This document shows, in pieces, positions 32,369 to 43,313 of a stretch of DNA of 64,000 nucleotides (position 1 is its first letter; each line of letters opens with the position of its first letter). Source of the stretch: Globisporangium splendens (Eukaryota > Oomycota > Peronosporomycetes > Pythiales > Pythiaceae); contig VFIW01000129.1 of assembly GCA_006386115.1 (NCBI GenBank), positions 1 to 64,000 on the forward strand, given 5' to 3'. The notes below the pieces were generated by a model that worked only from the letters and a program-made list of their open reading frames with translations, was not told the DNA's origin and made no database searches. Position numbers and translations under genes: made by a program.

Positions 32369-33009
32369 TGTAATGGGCTAAGGCTGCCATTACATGCAAG
32401 GTGGCTCTTTGCGTGTGTCACGCACCAGCTTGTGGAAGTGCATTGTGGGTGCGAAGATATTGGGTGAAGCACATAAAAGTGATCCCCACATGCACAGGTG
32501 ACGTCATCGTCTGACGTGAGAGCAATCTGTGTCTGAGTTGAGTGTTGGTCGCTCGCAATCATTGAGATTCGGCGTGATTACGCACAACAGTACTCTAGAC
32601 ATGTGAATGATGGTTCCTACTTGGGGAAACAACACTGGTGACGAGACGGACGTGTCTCTACCACCTGGAGTGAGTGGCGTGAGCCAATCACTTTGCAGGG
32701 ATTTTAAATAAGACTTGAAGTTCAAGCTTCTAGAAGATCCCGTAGGTTCAACCTCAGTGTACCCAAGGTTTTATATATCAGATTCATAGGTTTTATTTCT
32801 GCATGTTTAGGTTTTAGTTATAAAACCTCTAGGATCCCTTGGGGTTCATCAGCAAGTAGCGACAGGAACCATAACCTTTTCAATTCAGTTGCAAATTTTC
32901 CTTCAAGCCCTCAAGTTTTCGTTCCTCCCTCCAAGTCGGGAGATCGCTTCCTCTGGCACAAGCGTGTGTGCCGTGTTTGAGGGACTGTTGCCAACAGCAC
33001 CCTCTTACA
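32369..33009 (+). repeat. Family C LTR type a, right copy
   Basis: 641 bp, TGTAATGGGC...CTCTTACA. It keeps the full sequence into which A1 inserted in the left copy, so it shows the empty target (gatcacttttatgtgc, reversed). Confidence 0.85.
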
Positions 33010-34407
33010 GCTACTGACCGAGCTTCGATCAGAACGTGTGACAAGGTCGACAGGGTGGAAGTGGTCACGTGCAACGTTGCACAGGTTTCTCACTACACAA
33101 ATGAGGCACACGCACGGTCGTCGACCTACCTATTACCAGCAGCTCAAGGAGAATGCATCGGTTGCAGCTCAGCGCACCAAGTGCATCTGAACAATCCAAG
33201 CGTATCGTGCAGAGGGACGGCCTATTTTCTACCAAGATGAAACCTGAGCAAACCAGAACATGTCTCCCGCGGAAGTATGGGTAGATGGATGCGGGAGCAG
33301 TGGTACAAAGGTCCCCTCTGGAAAAGGTGAACGCTTGATTATATGTCACATTGGTGGCTCAGGTGGTTTTGTCGACGGTGCGAAGCTGATTTTTTGTGGA
33401 TCGAAATCTTTGAAAGACTCCAATTATCACACCGAGACGAACTCGGGAGTGTTTCTCGACTGGATGGAGAAGCGCGTCTTCCCCACTGTTCCACCTAACT
33501 CTGTTCTTGTGATCGACCGAGCATCATACCACCGCACGCTGACCCCTGACAGCCAGCCGGTCAAAGCAAATTGGAAGAATGCCGAGCTTATCGATTGGCT
33601 TGTCATCAAAAACGTTCGGGTGGATGGAATGAGCACGAAGGAGGATTACAACAAACTCACACTGTAAAGGGACTCGTTACACGGCGTACACGTGCGTTGA
33701 GGAAGCGCAGGTGAAAGGAAGGGAGCTTTGCGCGTTACCATGCAAATTGAGAAGTGAATTAAAACGTTAAAGTGCTAACATGCAATCGTAGTGACTGAAA
33801 CCTACGGTGTCTCTCATTGGTAGATAATCGGATGTCCAATCCGACTATCATCCAATGGGATTAAATCTTAACGGCTTAGTCTTATTGGCTAATATGCAAA
33901 TGGCTACGTACAGTGTTCATGAGTGACACATATTAATGTGTCTCCAACTGTACGACGTGGGTGGGTTCGGAAGAGGTAGTAAAACCCATGTGGGAGAAAA
34001 CCCACACTCTCCTGACCCGGGAACCCATGTAATGGGAGGCCCCATTACACACACGACCAGAGGCGTACAAGATATGCAAGGAGAACGTGCCAAAGCCCAT
34101 TTATGAAGTGAGCGTGCTGGCGCAGCAGCATGGCTGCGATGTGATATTCCTTCCCGTAGGTCACCCCGAACTCAATCCAATCGAGCTGGTGTGGTCGAGG
34201 TTGAAGGGTTTTATAGCCCAGCGGAACGTGAATTTCTCGTTGCAGGAGGTTGAGAAGCTCGCACATGAGTTCATTGACACATTTGATGCTGCAGCGTGGG
34301 CAAAATATGTTGAACACTGCGTAAAGGTGGAGGACGAGTACTTGTCGGCTGCTGATTACATCGAGCTGAACGACCTATCGGAAGACTTTTCAGACGACGA
34401 CGCATAA
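33010..34407 (+). pseudogene. DDE transposase remnant (IS630/Tc1-mariner-like), broken by a solo LTR and two stops
   Basis: Continuous homology in one frame: a helix-turn-helix-like part (GWKWSRATLHRFL), the first catalytic Asp in GRPIFYQDET, the second in NSVLVIDRASYHRTL and the PVGHPELNPIELVWSRLKGFI block with the final acidic residue. In-frame TGA codons occur at about 33187 and 33247 (the latter at the usual Trp of DETW). A solo LTR (33663-34049) with target duplication cacac splits it; joining the flanks keeps the frame (NKLT/RPEAYKIC). The 5' end abuts the family C LTR; a probable N-terminal piece lies at 8425-8539. Confidence 0.8.
33663..34049 (+). repeat. Solo LTR of a third LTR family
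   Basis: 387 bp, TGTAAAGGG...CCCCATTACA, flanked by cacac at 33658-33662 and 34050-34054. No internal element remains, as after LTR-LTR recombination. Strand is arbitrary because the termini are inverted repeats. Confidence 0.8.
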
Positions 34408-35132
34408 CTCCTCGAATTTCTAGTCAATTTCAATTCGAATTGTTACGGCGGAACGCCAAAATACACGCCTTTATGTTTTACTAATTTGCGCGCTAAAATT
34501 CAGCTTATAGATACAAATTTTCAAAAAATGCCACCGCTCTTAACAACTGAGACAGAGAATAATACTTGCATAAGGTTCACAACCAATTATTCTCAACACT
34601 ATAAAATACACGCACGCACGCAGAGAAGCTTACAGCACTTCTCGTTTTGCCACGTGCCATCACTGCTGTTCTTCTCGCATCTACATCCGTCAGGCTGTAT
34701 CCTTAATAGAGGGGATCGAGTGCTACGCTTCAGCGTGTCATGTCCTTTGAAAAGTCTGTGATCTCCATGGACAGAATCGCACCGAGTTCAATCGGCAGAA
34801 AGCAAACTGAGCTCATCTTGAGTCGGAGGTGGCCAGCTCCCTGTCCTTCCTCCCGATTTCTTTCCATGGAAACGCATTCTCAGCCTCTGACTCCTTCCTC
34901 TGAACTCCCGCTCTGCTTCATTGTGATCGCCCTTCGGCAGGCTCAGCAATCGCCTCAACAAAGAATGGAAAGTGTACATCAGTGCAACCATATGCAGTGA
35001 GTGACTTTGATGCACAATGCGCGTCCGATTATTTCTTTTCTTCTATTGCTCGCTCTGACGAGATGCTGCGAAGCGCAGCGTCATGATTCCTACGTAACCT
35101 ACAAACCAGCTTTCATAGAAACGAGTATGAGT
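34408..35132. other. Intergenic, no supported gene
   Basis: AT-rich 3' flank of the transposase remnant, then the 3' flank of the glycosylase gene. Only short uncharacterised frames. No terminal inverted repeat partner was found. Confidence 0.5.
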
Positions 35133-36769
35133 TCACTTTGCCTTGTTACCTGGCGCTTTTATTCTTACCCTCACGTCCACCACCTTTTTCTTGACTTGTT
35201 TCTTCTTGACAGCCTTCTTCTTCTTCTGCATGTCGCTCGACAAGTGGGACTGGAACGCCTTCAGGTCACCTGTGAAGAGCACGCTGTGAGCCCATCCCGC
35301 ACACGGCGAGAACCGGCGACGGAAATGGTCGCCGACGCTCTTGTACACGCTCGGCGTGATGCTTTTCTTGCCCACGAGGCTTGGATCAAACTCGCGGCAC
35401 GCAATCTGCCACACATGCGTGTCGACGGGGATCGCATCCAGTCGCTCGAGGGCAAACAGCGCGATGCAATCCGCGACTTTGCGGCCGACACCCGCAAACA
35501 CCATCAGCTTCGCTTGATGCTCGTCCATCTCGTCGACAGTATTGAAATCGACACCTTCTTGTGGCTTCCAATCGCGAATCTGGTGCAGGTATTCAACGCC
35601 ACCGAGCGCGACCAGTTGCTGACTTGACTTCGTGATGAATGGTGCGCGGTAACCAAAGCCGAGCGCGCGTAGCGTGGCCTCCTCACACTTCGTTGCCAGC
35701 GTTTCTGGTGACGGAAACGAATAGTACGAGATAGTCGTCGCTTCTCTTTCTTTGCTTGAGCTCAATTTGCTATCACGAGATATAGGCACAAGCGATGTGG
35801 CGTTAACAGTGCACAAATGGTTTCCATACGTCGCTCTTAACTTGTCGACCATCTGCTGGATGCGCTGGATGTTGTTGTTGGACGAGCAAATGAACGAGAA
35901 GAGGCACTCGACGGGATCCTGGCGGATCATGCGATGGCCTGGGAGGCTGCGAATGAGCTGCGCCATTGGGTCGTCGAGAGTGGTCCATGCCTGGTACAAT
36001 GGCGCTGCTTCGGTCTATAAAGGCGCAAGATCGACACACACACATCATTGCAATGAGTCACGGCTGTCAAAGTAGTTGGCTTCTCAAAGCATTTTCCCAC
36101 CTCTAGTCGAAAGTAGTGAGTTAAGATTGCATGCGCTTCTTGCGGCGGAACTGTTATGATAAAGCAAGGAGCAAGTCAGAATTCCAGCTTTCCAAGCACT
36201 GAGAGACGAAGGAAGAACTCACAGTGCATTTGATGAAGACAGCGATACTCGACAAACTGGTCGTTCTCACGCAGCGCAAACACCTTGTCGCCCACAACAC
36301 CACTCCATTCGCATGCATGCGCATGGTACTGCCAGGAAAACACTTGACCCGACGCAAGCGTCAGCTTGCACGACAGCTCCTGGGTCGAGCACAGCCGATG
36401 CCATTGCAGTGCATTTCCACTCTCTTTCAATAGTTCCTCCGTTTTCAAAAGAGCACGTGCTGCGTTCTCCTGCTTTACACGGACATTGCCATGGCTGTTT
36501 TCGTTGGATGACAGCGTCGTGCGCTCTTCAGGATCAGCTCTGATGCGCACTGGCGCAGATGCAGGCGGTTCTAGAGATCCAGCGACCGTGGACGCCTTGC
36601 GCTTCGTCCCGCGGCTCTTGGCTGCAGTGGTGACAGTTTTGTTGACGCCACTGGCGCTTCCTGACGCTGCTGCTGCTGCATTCGCGTGCGCCAATGCGGC
36701 CGTCGCCATGCGCGCTGAGCGTCTCATCGATCCCCACCCAATACAGATCCCACACCACAACCAAGTCAT
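35133..36769 (-). CDS. OGG1: 8-oxoguanine DNA glycosylase/AP lyase (OGG1-like), three exons
   Basis: Exons 36769-36223, 36150-36101 and 36014-35133 with GT-AG introns of 72 and 86 bp give about 492 residues. The N-terminal OGG domain reads LCSTQELSCKLTLASGQVFSWQ...EWSGVVGDKVFAL. The middle exon gives AHAILTHYFRLE. The third has RQDPVECLFSFICSSNNNIQRI, LGFGYRAPFI, and the HhH-GPD motif GVGRKVADCIALF with catalytic Lys near 378 and PVDTHVWQIA with catalytic Asp near 397. The enzyme removes 8-oxoG opposite C and nicks the backbone. An insert of about 20 residues (TSLVPISRDSKLSSSKERE) may be a short retained intron. The C-terminus is Lys-rich (QKKKKAVKKKQVKKK), likely a nuclear signal. The start could also be the Met at 36727. 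Confidence 0.9.
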
Positions 36770-37006
36770 GCATTTGCCCAAAATTTTACAAAACTAGTCC
36801 AACATTTGAAGCTGATATTACAAACATAGTCGAGCTCACTTCTACATCGCAATCATTCTCCTGAAGCACATCCTGATGATAAATGTCTAGAATTGTAATA
36901 AACCGATTCTTGCAACCAGCAGCACAAGTGTCTCGCACAACAAACGAAACGCAGCGACCGACTCGAAAAAGCGCCATAAACAGAAGAGCGACATCCGAGA
37001 GCATAC
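36770..37006. promoter_or_regulatory. Divergent intergenic promoter region
   Basis: About 237 bp between the head-to-head glycosylase and myotubularin genes, so both promoters must lie here or overlap. No specific motif is claimed. Confidence 0.5.
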
Positions 37007-39535
37007 ATGGCGGTGTGCTCGGCGATCACACACAACGGCTCGCGCTGCGCGTCTCCGGCGGCCGACGACGGCAGCGGCGTTTGCTCGCACCACGCGCGCA
37101 TGGCGCGGCTCCTGGCGCTGGCACCCAAGACCTCGGCGAACGACAACACGCCCGTTGCTGCGTCTCCGTCAATTCCTGTGGCTAATGGATCGAATGGCGT
37201 GCTGCCGCATGCCCCCGTTGTGTCATCGAGACCCGCGTCGTTCGATATGAAAGACACACAGCGCGAGCTCTATTCGATCCAGAAGCAGAGCCAACACGCG
37301 CCGGCTTCTTCGCTTCGTGGAGGCTCGCATTCCGCTGGCACCATTGCGTCTAAGCAAACGCCAGCAGCTCCTCTGGGAACGGGGGTGCTACCGAATGAAG
37401 GCGTGCTTGCTACAGTCAACAGTTCGTTCATGTTTCCGACAACAGTGGGGCTACCGGCGATCCCAGGCACGTTATTCATCACAAACTACCGGTTGCGCTT
37501 CGAGCCGATCCAGGCCGCACTGCGCTCTCCAGGCCACTTCCACGCATTGCTCGATGATGCGCTCGTGGGGATCCCGAGAGCGTGCGTTAGCAAACTCACG
37601 TATCCGCAGGCCGCGAATGCAACGCGCTCGAAGTACGAATCCGCCGTGCCGACGCAGCTGGTGATCAAGTTTAAAGATCTGCGCGCATGGACGCTCGGCG
37701 GCGACATCAACACGCTCATGATGACGCTGAATCGCCACGTGTTCGTCGATTCGCCTTTGAGTTTGTTTGCATTCACAGCGGGGATTTCGCCGGCACACGC
37801 GCATCGAGAGCTACAGGGTCACCAGATTTACAATCTCGTTGCGGATTTCGCGCGCATGGGGGTCGATTTGGTCAATGGTCCGTTCCGCGTCACGGAAATG
37901 AATGCGAATTACGCCATGTGCCCGACGTACCCGCCGCAGATCGTAGTGCCGGCGTCCATGAGCGACCATGAAATCGCGAGCGTGGCCGACTTCCGCTCCA
38001 AAGGGCGGCTACCGATCTGCTGCTTCGTGCATCCGCGCAACAGCGCGTCGATTTGGCGGTGCGCACAGCCGAAGCGGGGAATTCTGAACGCGCAAAACCC
38101 AGCGGACGACCGGTACTTGGCGTACATTGGGTACTCGAACCGCCACCAGAAGAAGATCTGGATCGCGGATTGCCGACCGGAGCTAAACGCACGCGTCAAC
38201 AAGCTGACGGGCGGCGGTACCGAGAGCTCGAGCCTCCAGCACGCGAGCGTGAGCTTCCTGAACATTGCCAACATCCACGCGATGCGCGACAGCATCGAGA
38301 GCATCCGCGCACTCGTGGCCACAGGCAACGCGGACCTGGATTTCGTGTGGAACACGCGCGTCGAGGACACAAAGTGGCTCTCGCATGTGCGGCTGGTGCT
38401 CTCGGCCGCGATCCGCGTCGCCGAGGCTGTCGGGAACAAAGGCACGACGGTGTTGGTGCACTGCAGCGATGGCTGGGATCGCACGGGTCAGCTGTGCGCG
38501 CTCTCGCAGATGCTGCTGGACAAACACTACCGCACGATCGTGGGCTTCATGGAGATCATCGAGAAAGAGTGGATCCGCGTCGGTCACAAGTTCCACGATC
38601 GCGTCGGACCTGGACGAAGCGAGCACGAGGAGCAGTCGCCCGTGTTCCTTCAGTTCTTGGACTGCGTTTGGCAGCTCTGGCGGCAGTACCCGACGTACTT
38701 TGAATTTAACGGCAAGCTCCTCGAGTGCATCGCTGATGCGATCTTCTCCGGTCGCTATGGCACGTTCCTGGGCAATTGCGACCGCGAACGAACAACATGG
38801 AGCTTGCGAACACGAACGGCGTCACTGTGGACCCACGTGCTCGACCACAAAGCCACGTACCAGAATCCGTTCTATCGCCCCCAGACTGAGACCACACTGC
38901 TACCTCCTGTCTCGTCCGTCTTACGGCAGGTGACGCTGTGGAGCGAGTACTACTTTCGCAGTGCGACGCTGCCAGCGACACCCATGGGGAATCCGTGTCC
39001 ACCAGTGTTTGGAAATGATGGCGCAGCGACCTCCAAGACGAACCACGACGACCTCGTGGCGGCCATGGCGGCGGCAATGCGGCGCATCCAGGCGCTTGAA
39101 GAGGAGCTTCGGGACGCCCAACAGTCCAAAGGTGTCGTCAATCATCACGGTCATTCCCATCAGCAGATCGCACAAGCGGCCGTGCAGCCCCCGCCAGCCA
39201 TCTCTTCGCCTCCACCTCTAGTTCTGTCACAACCAGCCTCACCACCAGTTTCAACACCCATCGTGATGCCTCCGAGTGCTCCAGTTCCTGCCACCCTTCA
39301 CGCGCCAAACACGACTTTCTTACGGCCACCGAGCGTGGAATCTTTACATCTTGCTGGGGTGACAACGTCCGAAACTCCGTCCGTGAATGGCTCATTAAGC
39401 AACGGCAGTAGCGCCTCGAATGGCGCGCTGCTATCGACGTGGTCGTGTGCGATTTGCTCCAAGCTGAACGTGTCAGAATCCGTAAAGTGCGTCGTCTGCG
39501 GTCGTCCGCCACCTGCTTCTTCCGTAGTGGTATGA
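37007..39535 (+). CDS. Myotubularin-like phosphoinositide 3-phosphatase with terminal zinc fingers
   Basis: A single 842-residue frame. It starts with a small Cys/His cluster (C-x8-9-C...C-x2-H, residues 4-28). A PH-GRAM-like region follows (VGLPAIPGTLFITNYRLRFEP, near 145-165), then the myotubularin phosphatase domain (FCFVHPRNSASIWRCAQPKRGI; catalytic P-loop HCSDGWDRT with Cys about 486 and Arg about 492). After it come a coiled coil (MRRIQALEEELRDAQ, near 690-705), a Pro-rich linker and a C-terminal RanBP2-type zinc finger (WSCAIC...KCVVCGRP). The loop contains the Cys, Asp and Arg of active members, so it is predicted to dephosphorylate PI3P or PI(3,5)P2 on endosomes. The terminal zinc fingers may bind ubiquitin or protein partners. 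Confidence 0.9.
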   Translation: MAVCSAITHNGSRCASPAADDGSGVCSHHARMARLLALAPKTSANDNTPVAASPSIPVANGSNGVLPHAPVVSSRPASFDMKDTQRELYSIQKQSQHAPASSLRGGSHSAGTIASKQTPAAPLGTGVLPNEGVLATVNSSFMFPTTVGLPAIPGTLFITNYRLRFEPIQAALRSPGHFHALLDDALVGIPRACVSKLTYPQAANATRSKYESAVPTQLVIKFKDLRAWTLGGDINTLMMTLNRHVFVDSPLSLFAFTAGISPAHAHRELQGHQIYNLVADFARMGVDLVNGPFRVTEMNANYAMCPTYPPQIVVPASMSDHEIASVADFRSKGRLPICCFVHPRNSASIWRCAQPKRGILNAQNPADDRYLAYIGYSNRHQKKIWIADCRPELNARVNKLTGGGTESSSLQHASVSFLNIANIHAMRDSIESIRALVATGNADLDFVWNTRVEDTKWLSHVRLVLSAAIRVAEAVGNKGTTVLVHCSDGWDRTGQLCALSQMLLDKHYRTIVGFMEIIEKEWIRVGHKFHDRVGPGRSEHEEQSPVFLQFLDCVWQLWRQYPTYFEFNGKLLECIADAIFSGRYGTFLGNCDRERTTWSLRTRTASLWTHVLDHKATYQNPFYRPQTETTLLPPVSSVLRQVTLWSEYYFRSATLPATPMGNPCPPVFGNDGAATSKTNHDDLVAAMAAAMRRIQALEEELRDAQQSKGVVNHHGHSHQQIAQAAVQPPPAISSPPPLVLSQPASPPVSTPIVMPPSAPVPATLHAPNTTFLRPPSVESLHLAGVTTSETPSVNGSLSNGSSASNGALLSTWSCAICSKLNVSESVKCVVCGRPPPASSVVV

Positions 39536-39733
39536 TAATCGAGAACTGCAGAGTCATGAAGCAGAAAGTCTGTTTTGCAATCGCCTTCAGAATTTGCTCC
39601 CAATCCCGCTACTTCGTCCAGCGTACTCGAATAAAAACAAGAGCCATCAAGCAGCTCAAGCACCTACCTACCTACCTATCCTGTGTCGTAAACTACTATC
39701 CTTGTGCCTCTCATCTTTCTCCACTCGGTCCTT

Positions 39734-42223
39734 CTAGCCCATGCAATTGCTCTCGCGCGGACGCAAGCGCTTCGAGCAGTCCTGGAGCACGTGATGCACT
39801 TTGTCTGGGAAATGATCGTCGAGCATCGTGCGCGCGATGCGGATCTTCTGGAACGTGTCCGCAGACGACCACGAGCAATCGTAGTTCGTGCGCTCCGTGC
39901 AGCAAATGCCTCCTCCTGGACGGCAGCACACCCAGCAGCCTGCGCTTTTCACTCTCACCGATCGCTTCAAGTGAATCAGCTTGCCTGGAATCGTGAGCTT
40001 GTGGATAGGTTCATGGGCTTGAATGCGCTGCAGCATCGTTCGGTAGTTCGCCAACTGGACGCCAAACGAACTCGCTTCAGCCAGTGGCTCATCATGCAGC
40101 AACTCGTGCGGTTTCTTCCACGCGACGACCTGACGCAGAATCGCAGACTTGCCGACTTTGCTGCGTCCAATCAGGTCGATCACTTGGTCTCGTAACTCCT
40201 CAGCGGACGTGAGCGACGACCGCGCGACAATGTCGTGGCCCACGACAACCGACGTCACGAATGCCGCACACCGCGACGCCAACCCAGGCGACAGGGTGCA
40301 ACCAGGAGGACTGAACGCGAAGCAGCGCAGGTTCGGGTACTTTGGTCGAAGGATGATCGAAAGCAGAATGGCCGTGCCCGCACCAAGCGAGTGGCCCGTA
40401 AGAACGAGCCCGTAGTCCTTGTACTGTCCATTCTCGCACTGATTGACCACATCGGTTGCGACCGACGCACTAGAGTCCGGATCGAAGAGCATTTCGAGGA
40501 TGCCCAGTCGGTTGATCTCAAGGTACACGGCTTCTGCGCAGTGGAGAAAGCCTTGGTGCGCATATTCGCCTGCGCCATCGCAACCCCATCGCTCGGCGAC
40601 CGCATCCAGCGACATGCCATACGCGATCGCATCGGTCAAGCAGTCCTCGAGCGACAGCGTGCCGCGAATCGCGACGACTACTTCTTTCCTCTGATGGTCG
40701 AGCACGACGCAGAACGCGGGCATGTACACCGAATTGTGGAAGCTCGCGTACACGATATCCTGCGTGTGCACCCCGGTCTCGAGTTGCAGCGCTGTCTGTC
40801 CCAAGTGGAAAAAGTTGTCACCGTGAATGTACCCCACTTTTCGCTTCATACACGAGAACGCCAAGCGGAACGTGCCGCTCCACGGGTGGGACCACACATA
40901 CAGCATCCATCCGTAGATGCCGATCGCGTACTTCGAGAAATGCGCCAACTCGAGCACACGCTCATCCAGTTCTTCGTCACGTTGAGGCGGCGCCGCCGTC
41001 AGATCGTTCGCTGAGATGACGGGGGAAGGCATGCTGATCGCCACATAGCTGTTCGGCTCCTCTGCCTCCAATGATGAGAATTGAGAAGCCGACAAGATCG
41101 GGCGTGGATGTGTCACCGTCGACGATTTCTCGCTGCTAGCGTGGAGTCGCGCGCGAATCTCGCCGAGCGTCTTTTCTTCGTCCTCGTAAACCTCGTCTTC
41201 CAAGGATTCCTCGTGCGCCTGCACGGCCGCCAGCAGGATGAAGCCCGCGACGATGTCCGAGATCACGAGATCGGGGCTCCCGTAAAAGAGACGCGCGATC
41301 ACGTTTGCGACGACCGACATCGAGTCGTGCTGCGTGCCGGCGCCGCCAAACAAATTGCATGTGAAGCAGCGCATGCACGAGCAGCAGCGGTTGCAGCGGC
41401 GCTCCCAGCGCTGCTGGTGGGGTACGTACACGTCCGAGTTCGGGATCGACCGATCCAGTTCTACAGTTGCACAACAAACAGAAGCATAAGTCATCCGTGA
41501 AGCTGCAGTCATAGTATGCATCCCATGAGCACATGCACATAGCACACACTATGCAAAATGCAATCAATAAAAGCCAAAAACTAATACCGTCCAATAAAGA
41601 CTTGCGTTCAGAGTCAAGTGGGTTACCATAGGGATCGACCGAGTCCTCCAACTCCAATGGCGGCGCGCCACCCAAGATGCAAAAGCCCAACGTGAGCGTG
41701 AAGCTCACTTCGGTCACCATGCACGCCGCAATCACCTAGTAATAACAATAATACCAAGCCACATGTGCCATTAGACCAACCCATTCACAACACGCATATA
41801 CACATACAACAAATGTACCAGCACAAAGTTGGAGTCCGGGTAGCACATGTTGGTGCTGTACCAGAAGCAGAGCCCCATGATGCCGTACGCGAACATGACG
41901 CCGGACCAGACGATGTGCATCTGCACGACGCGCGGCATGACCATGCGGCGCTCGTGCTCGATGATCGTTCCCTTCGACGACACGTGCATGATCATGAGAT
42001 AGATGCACGCCATGAAGCCGTAGATCGGAACCGCACCGAGCATGAACCAGAACGGCACGCCGCTCTCGTCGAAGCGCATCGTCGAGCAGGTGCGCCAGAG
42101 CGCCAGGTACAGCACCGAGATCGCGAACAGCGGCACCTGGTACATGATCAGCAGGAACGCCGGGCAGTAGAGGTCGTCACTGCCCACGCGCGAGCGCCGT
42201 CCGAACAGCACGAGCGCAGGCAT
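39734..42223 (-). CDS. sn-1-specific diacylglycerol lipase-like protein (lipase class 3), three exons
   Basis: Exons 42223-41819, 41735-41588 and 41460-39734 (GT-AG; introns 83 and 127 bp) give about 759 residues. The N-terminal part has four hydrophobic segments (for example FLLIMYQVPLFAISVLYLAL, FWFMLGAVPIYGFMACIYLMIM). The Cys-rich CNRCCSCMRCFTCNLF stretch may be palmitoylated. The lipase domain carries the nucleophile elbow GHSLGAG with Ser near 542, VVVAIRGTLSLEDCLTD before it, VVGHDIVARSS (Asp) and a later His near the end. The layout of four membrane segments then a cytosolic lipase matches DAGL enzymes that make 2-monoacylglycerols. It converges with the myotubularin gene, with 198 bp between stops. 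Confidence 0.85.
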
Positions 42224-43313
42224 CCTGTCTGTCTGGTTGCGGTTTCTTCGGTAGTTTGTGCCGTCGTTTTGCGAGAGGCGCTGGGGCAACGGGTGTACGC
42301 GCAGGACGCGCGTGGGGTGGGAGGAGTGGCGGCTGAGGTGGAGCCCTGGAGGTAGATATGCAGCGTAATATACAGGCAGAGGCGCGCACAGATAGATAGA
42401 GAGAGAGAGAGCGCAAGTGTATGCAGCCAATGTCTAGTCCTCCTGTTTAGCTTCTGAGCCTTTTTCGTTTCTGGCGATGAGAAAAGAACATTTTTTTGTA
42501 TTTGTGTGGTCTTCGCGCAACGTAAGGAGGTTCAGTTGATGTTGCGAAAAAGTTGCGTGAAGACATGTTGCGCTGCATTCGTTGAAGAGGGGTGGGGAAA
42601 GGATAGTCGGACCAAAAGTCATCCTGTTTTTAGTGGGACAATGCCCTTATTAAGATCGAATTGCGGTATTGAAGAGCAGGACTTTCTGTCTTTAGCGGCG
42701 GTTGGGGCTTATTCGGAGGGAAGGTTGTAGAGTGTACCACACGTCCCGCACAAAAATCAGATGATCGAACCCTTGCGTCCTTTCGCGAGAGATGAGACAG
42801 CGCGAACAAGTCCGCATTTGCACCCGAAGTCCGCAGGTTCACTCTAAATCTGCACACACAACTGTGCAATTTTTTGGTGTCCATTCCTGTGTGCGAAAGG
42901 GAGTCAGTGCGTGTCGATGACAGCAGTTGTTCCCCATTTTCATATTCATCGTCTTCGTGTTGGTCCAGCGACGCAAACGAAATGCACCAGATGGGGGCAC
43001 CATGAACCAACACACACACACAGTATGACATCATAATGACACCTGACAAGACGCGTAAAAAGACAGCAGACATCTCTCTGTCATACAGAAACGCGCCACT
43101 GTGCATTGCATTGTACACACCGTCAGATGTGGTAGACCATTCGCATGGCGCTCTCTTCGTCAGCTTCCTGTATGGGAATCTTACATATACACATCGATAT
43201 GCACCGCGTTAATCACGCTTCTGCCTGACACAGCACGGGGTTTCAGCGCTCTCAGAATTGTAGATGCTCAAATAGTTTATATAGTGATAAATTTATACTC
43301 GTCAACAATAGTG
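42224..43313. other. Intergenic, no supported gene
   Basis: Holds the 5' flank of the lipase gene (with a GA run near 42396-42411) and the 3' flank of the PP2C gene. A 162-codon minus frame at 42630-43118 lacks a good start or domain. Confidence 0.5.

Larger units (their letters stand above)
29753..33009 (+). mobile_element. Family C element, right copy (LTR-gag-protease-LTR)
   Basis: Plus-strand mirror of the left unit: LTR type b (29753-30413), primer-binding site TGGCAGCACTTCGAG at 30416, gag, -1 frameshift site, protease, LTR type a (32369-33009). No reverse transcriptase or integrase, and no polypurine tract before the second LTR. The two LTRs share R-U5 but have different U3 halves. 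It is a non-autonomous, deleted or recombined form. Confidence 0.8.

Noticed and set aside
8540..33009. Reading the whole block as a single giant inverted repeat
   Set aside because: Only the family C units and the paired LTRs mirror each other; A1 and A2 are separate nested insertions with their own target duplications.
38053..38933. Two overlapping plus-strand frames inside the myotubularin gene
   Set aside because: Out-of-frame shadows of the phosphatase domain, with Arg/Ser-rich composition.
40235..41014. Plus-strand 259-codon frame over the lipase gene
   Set aside because: Arg-rich shadow of the lipase catalytic domain.
42630..43118. Minus-strand 162-codon frame with a hydrophobic start
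   Set aside because: GTG start, no homology or splice support, and it lies in a region of short frames; possible but not supported.
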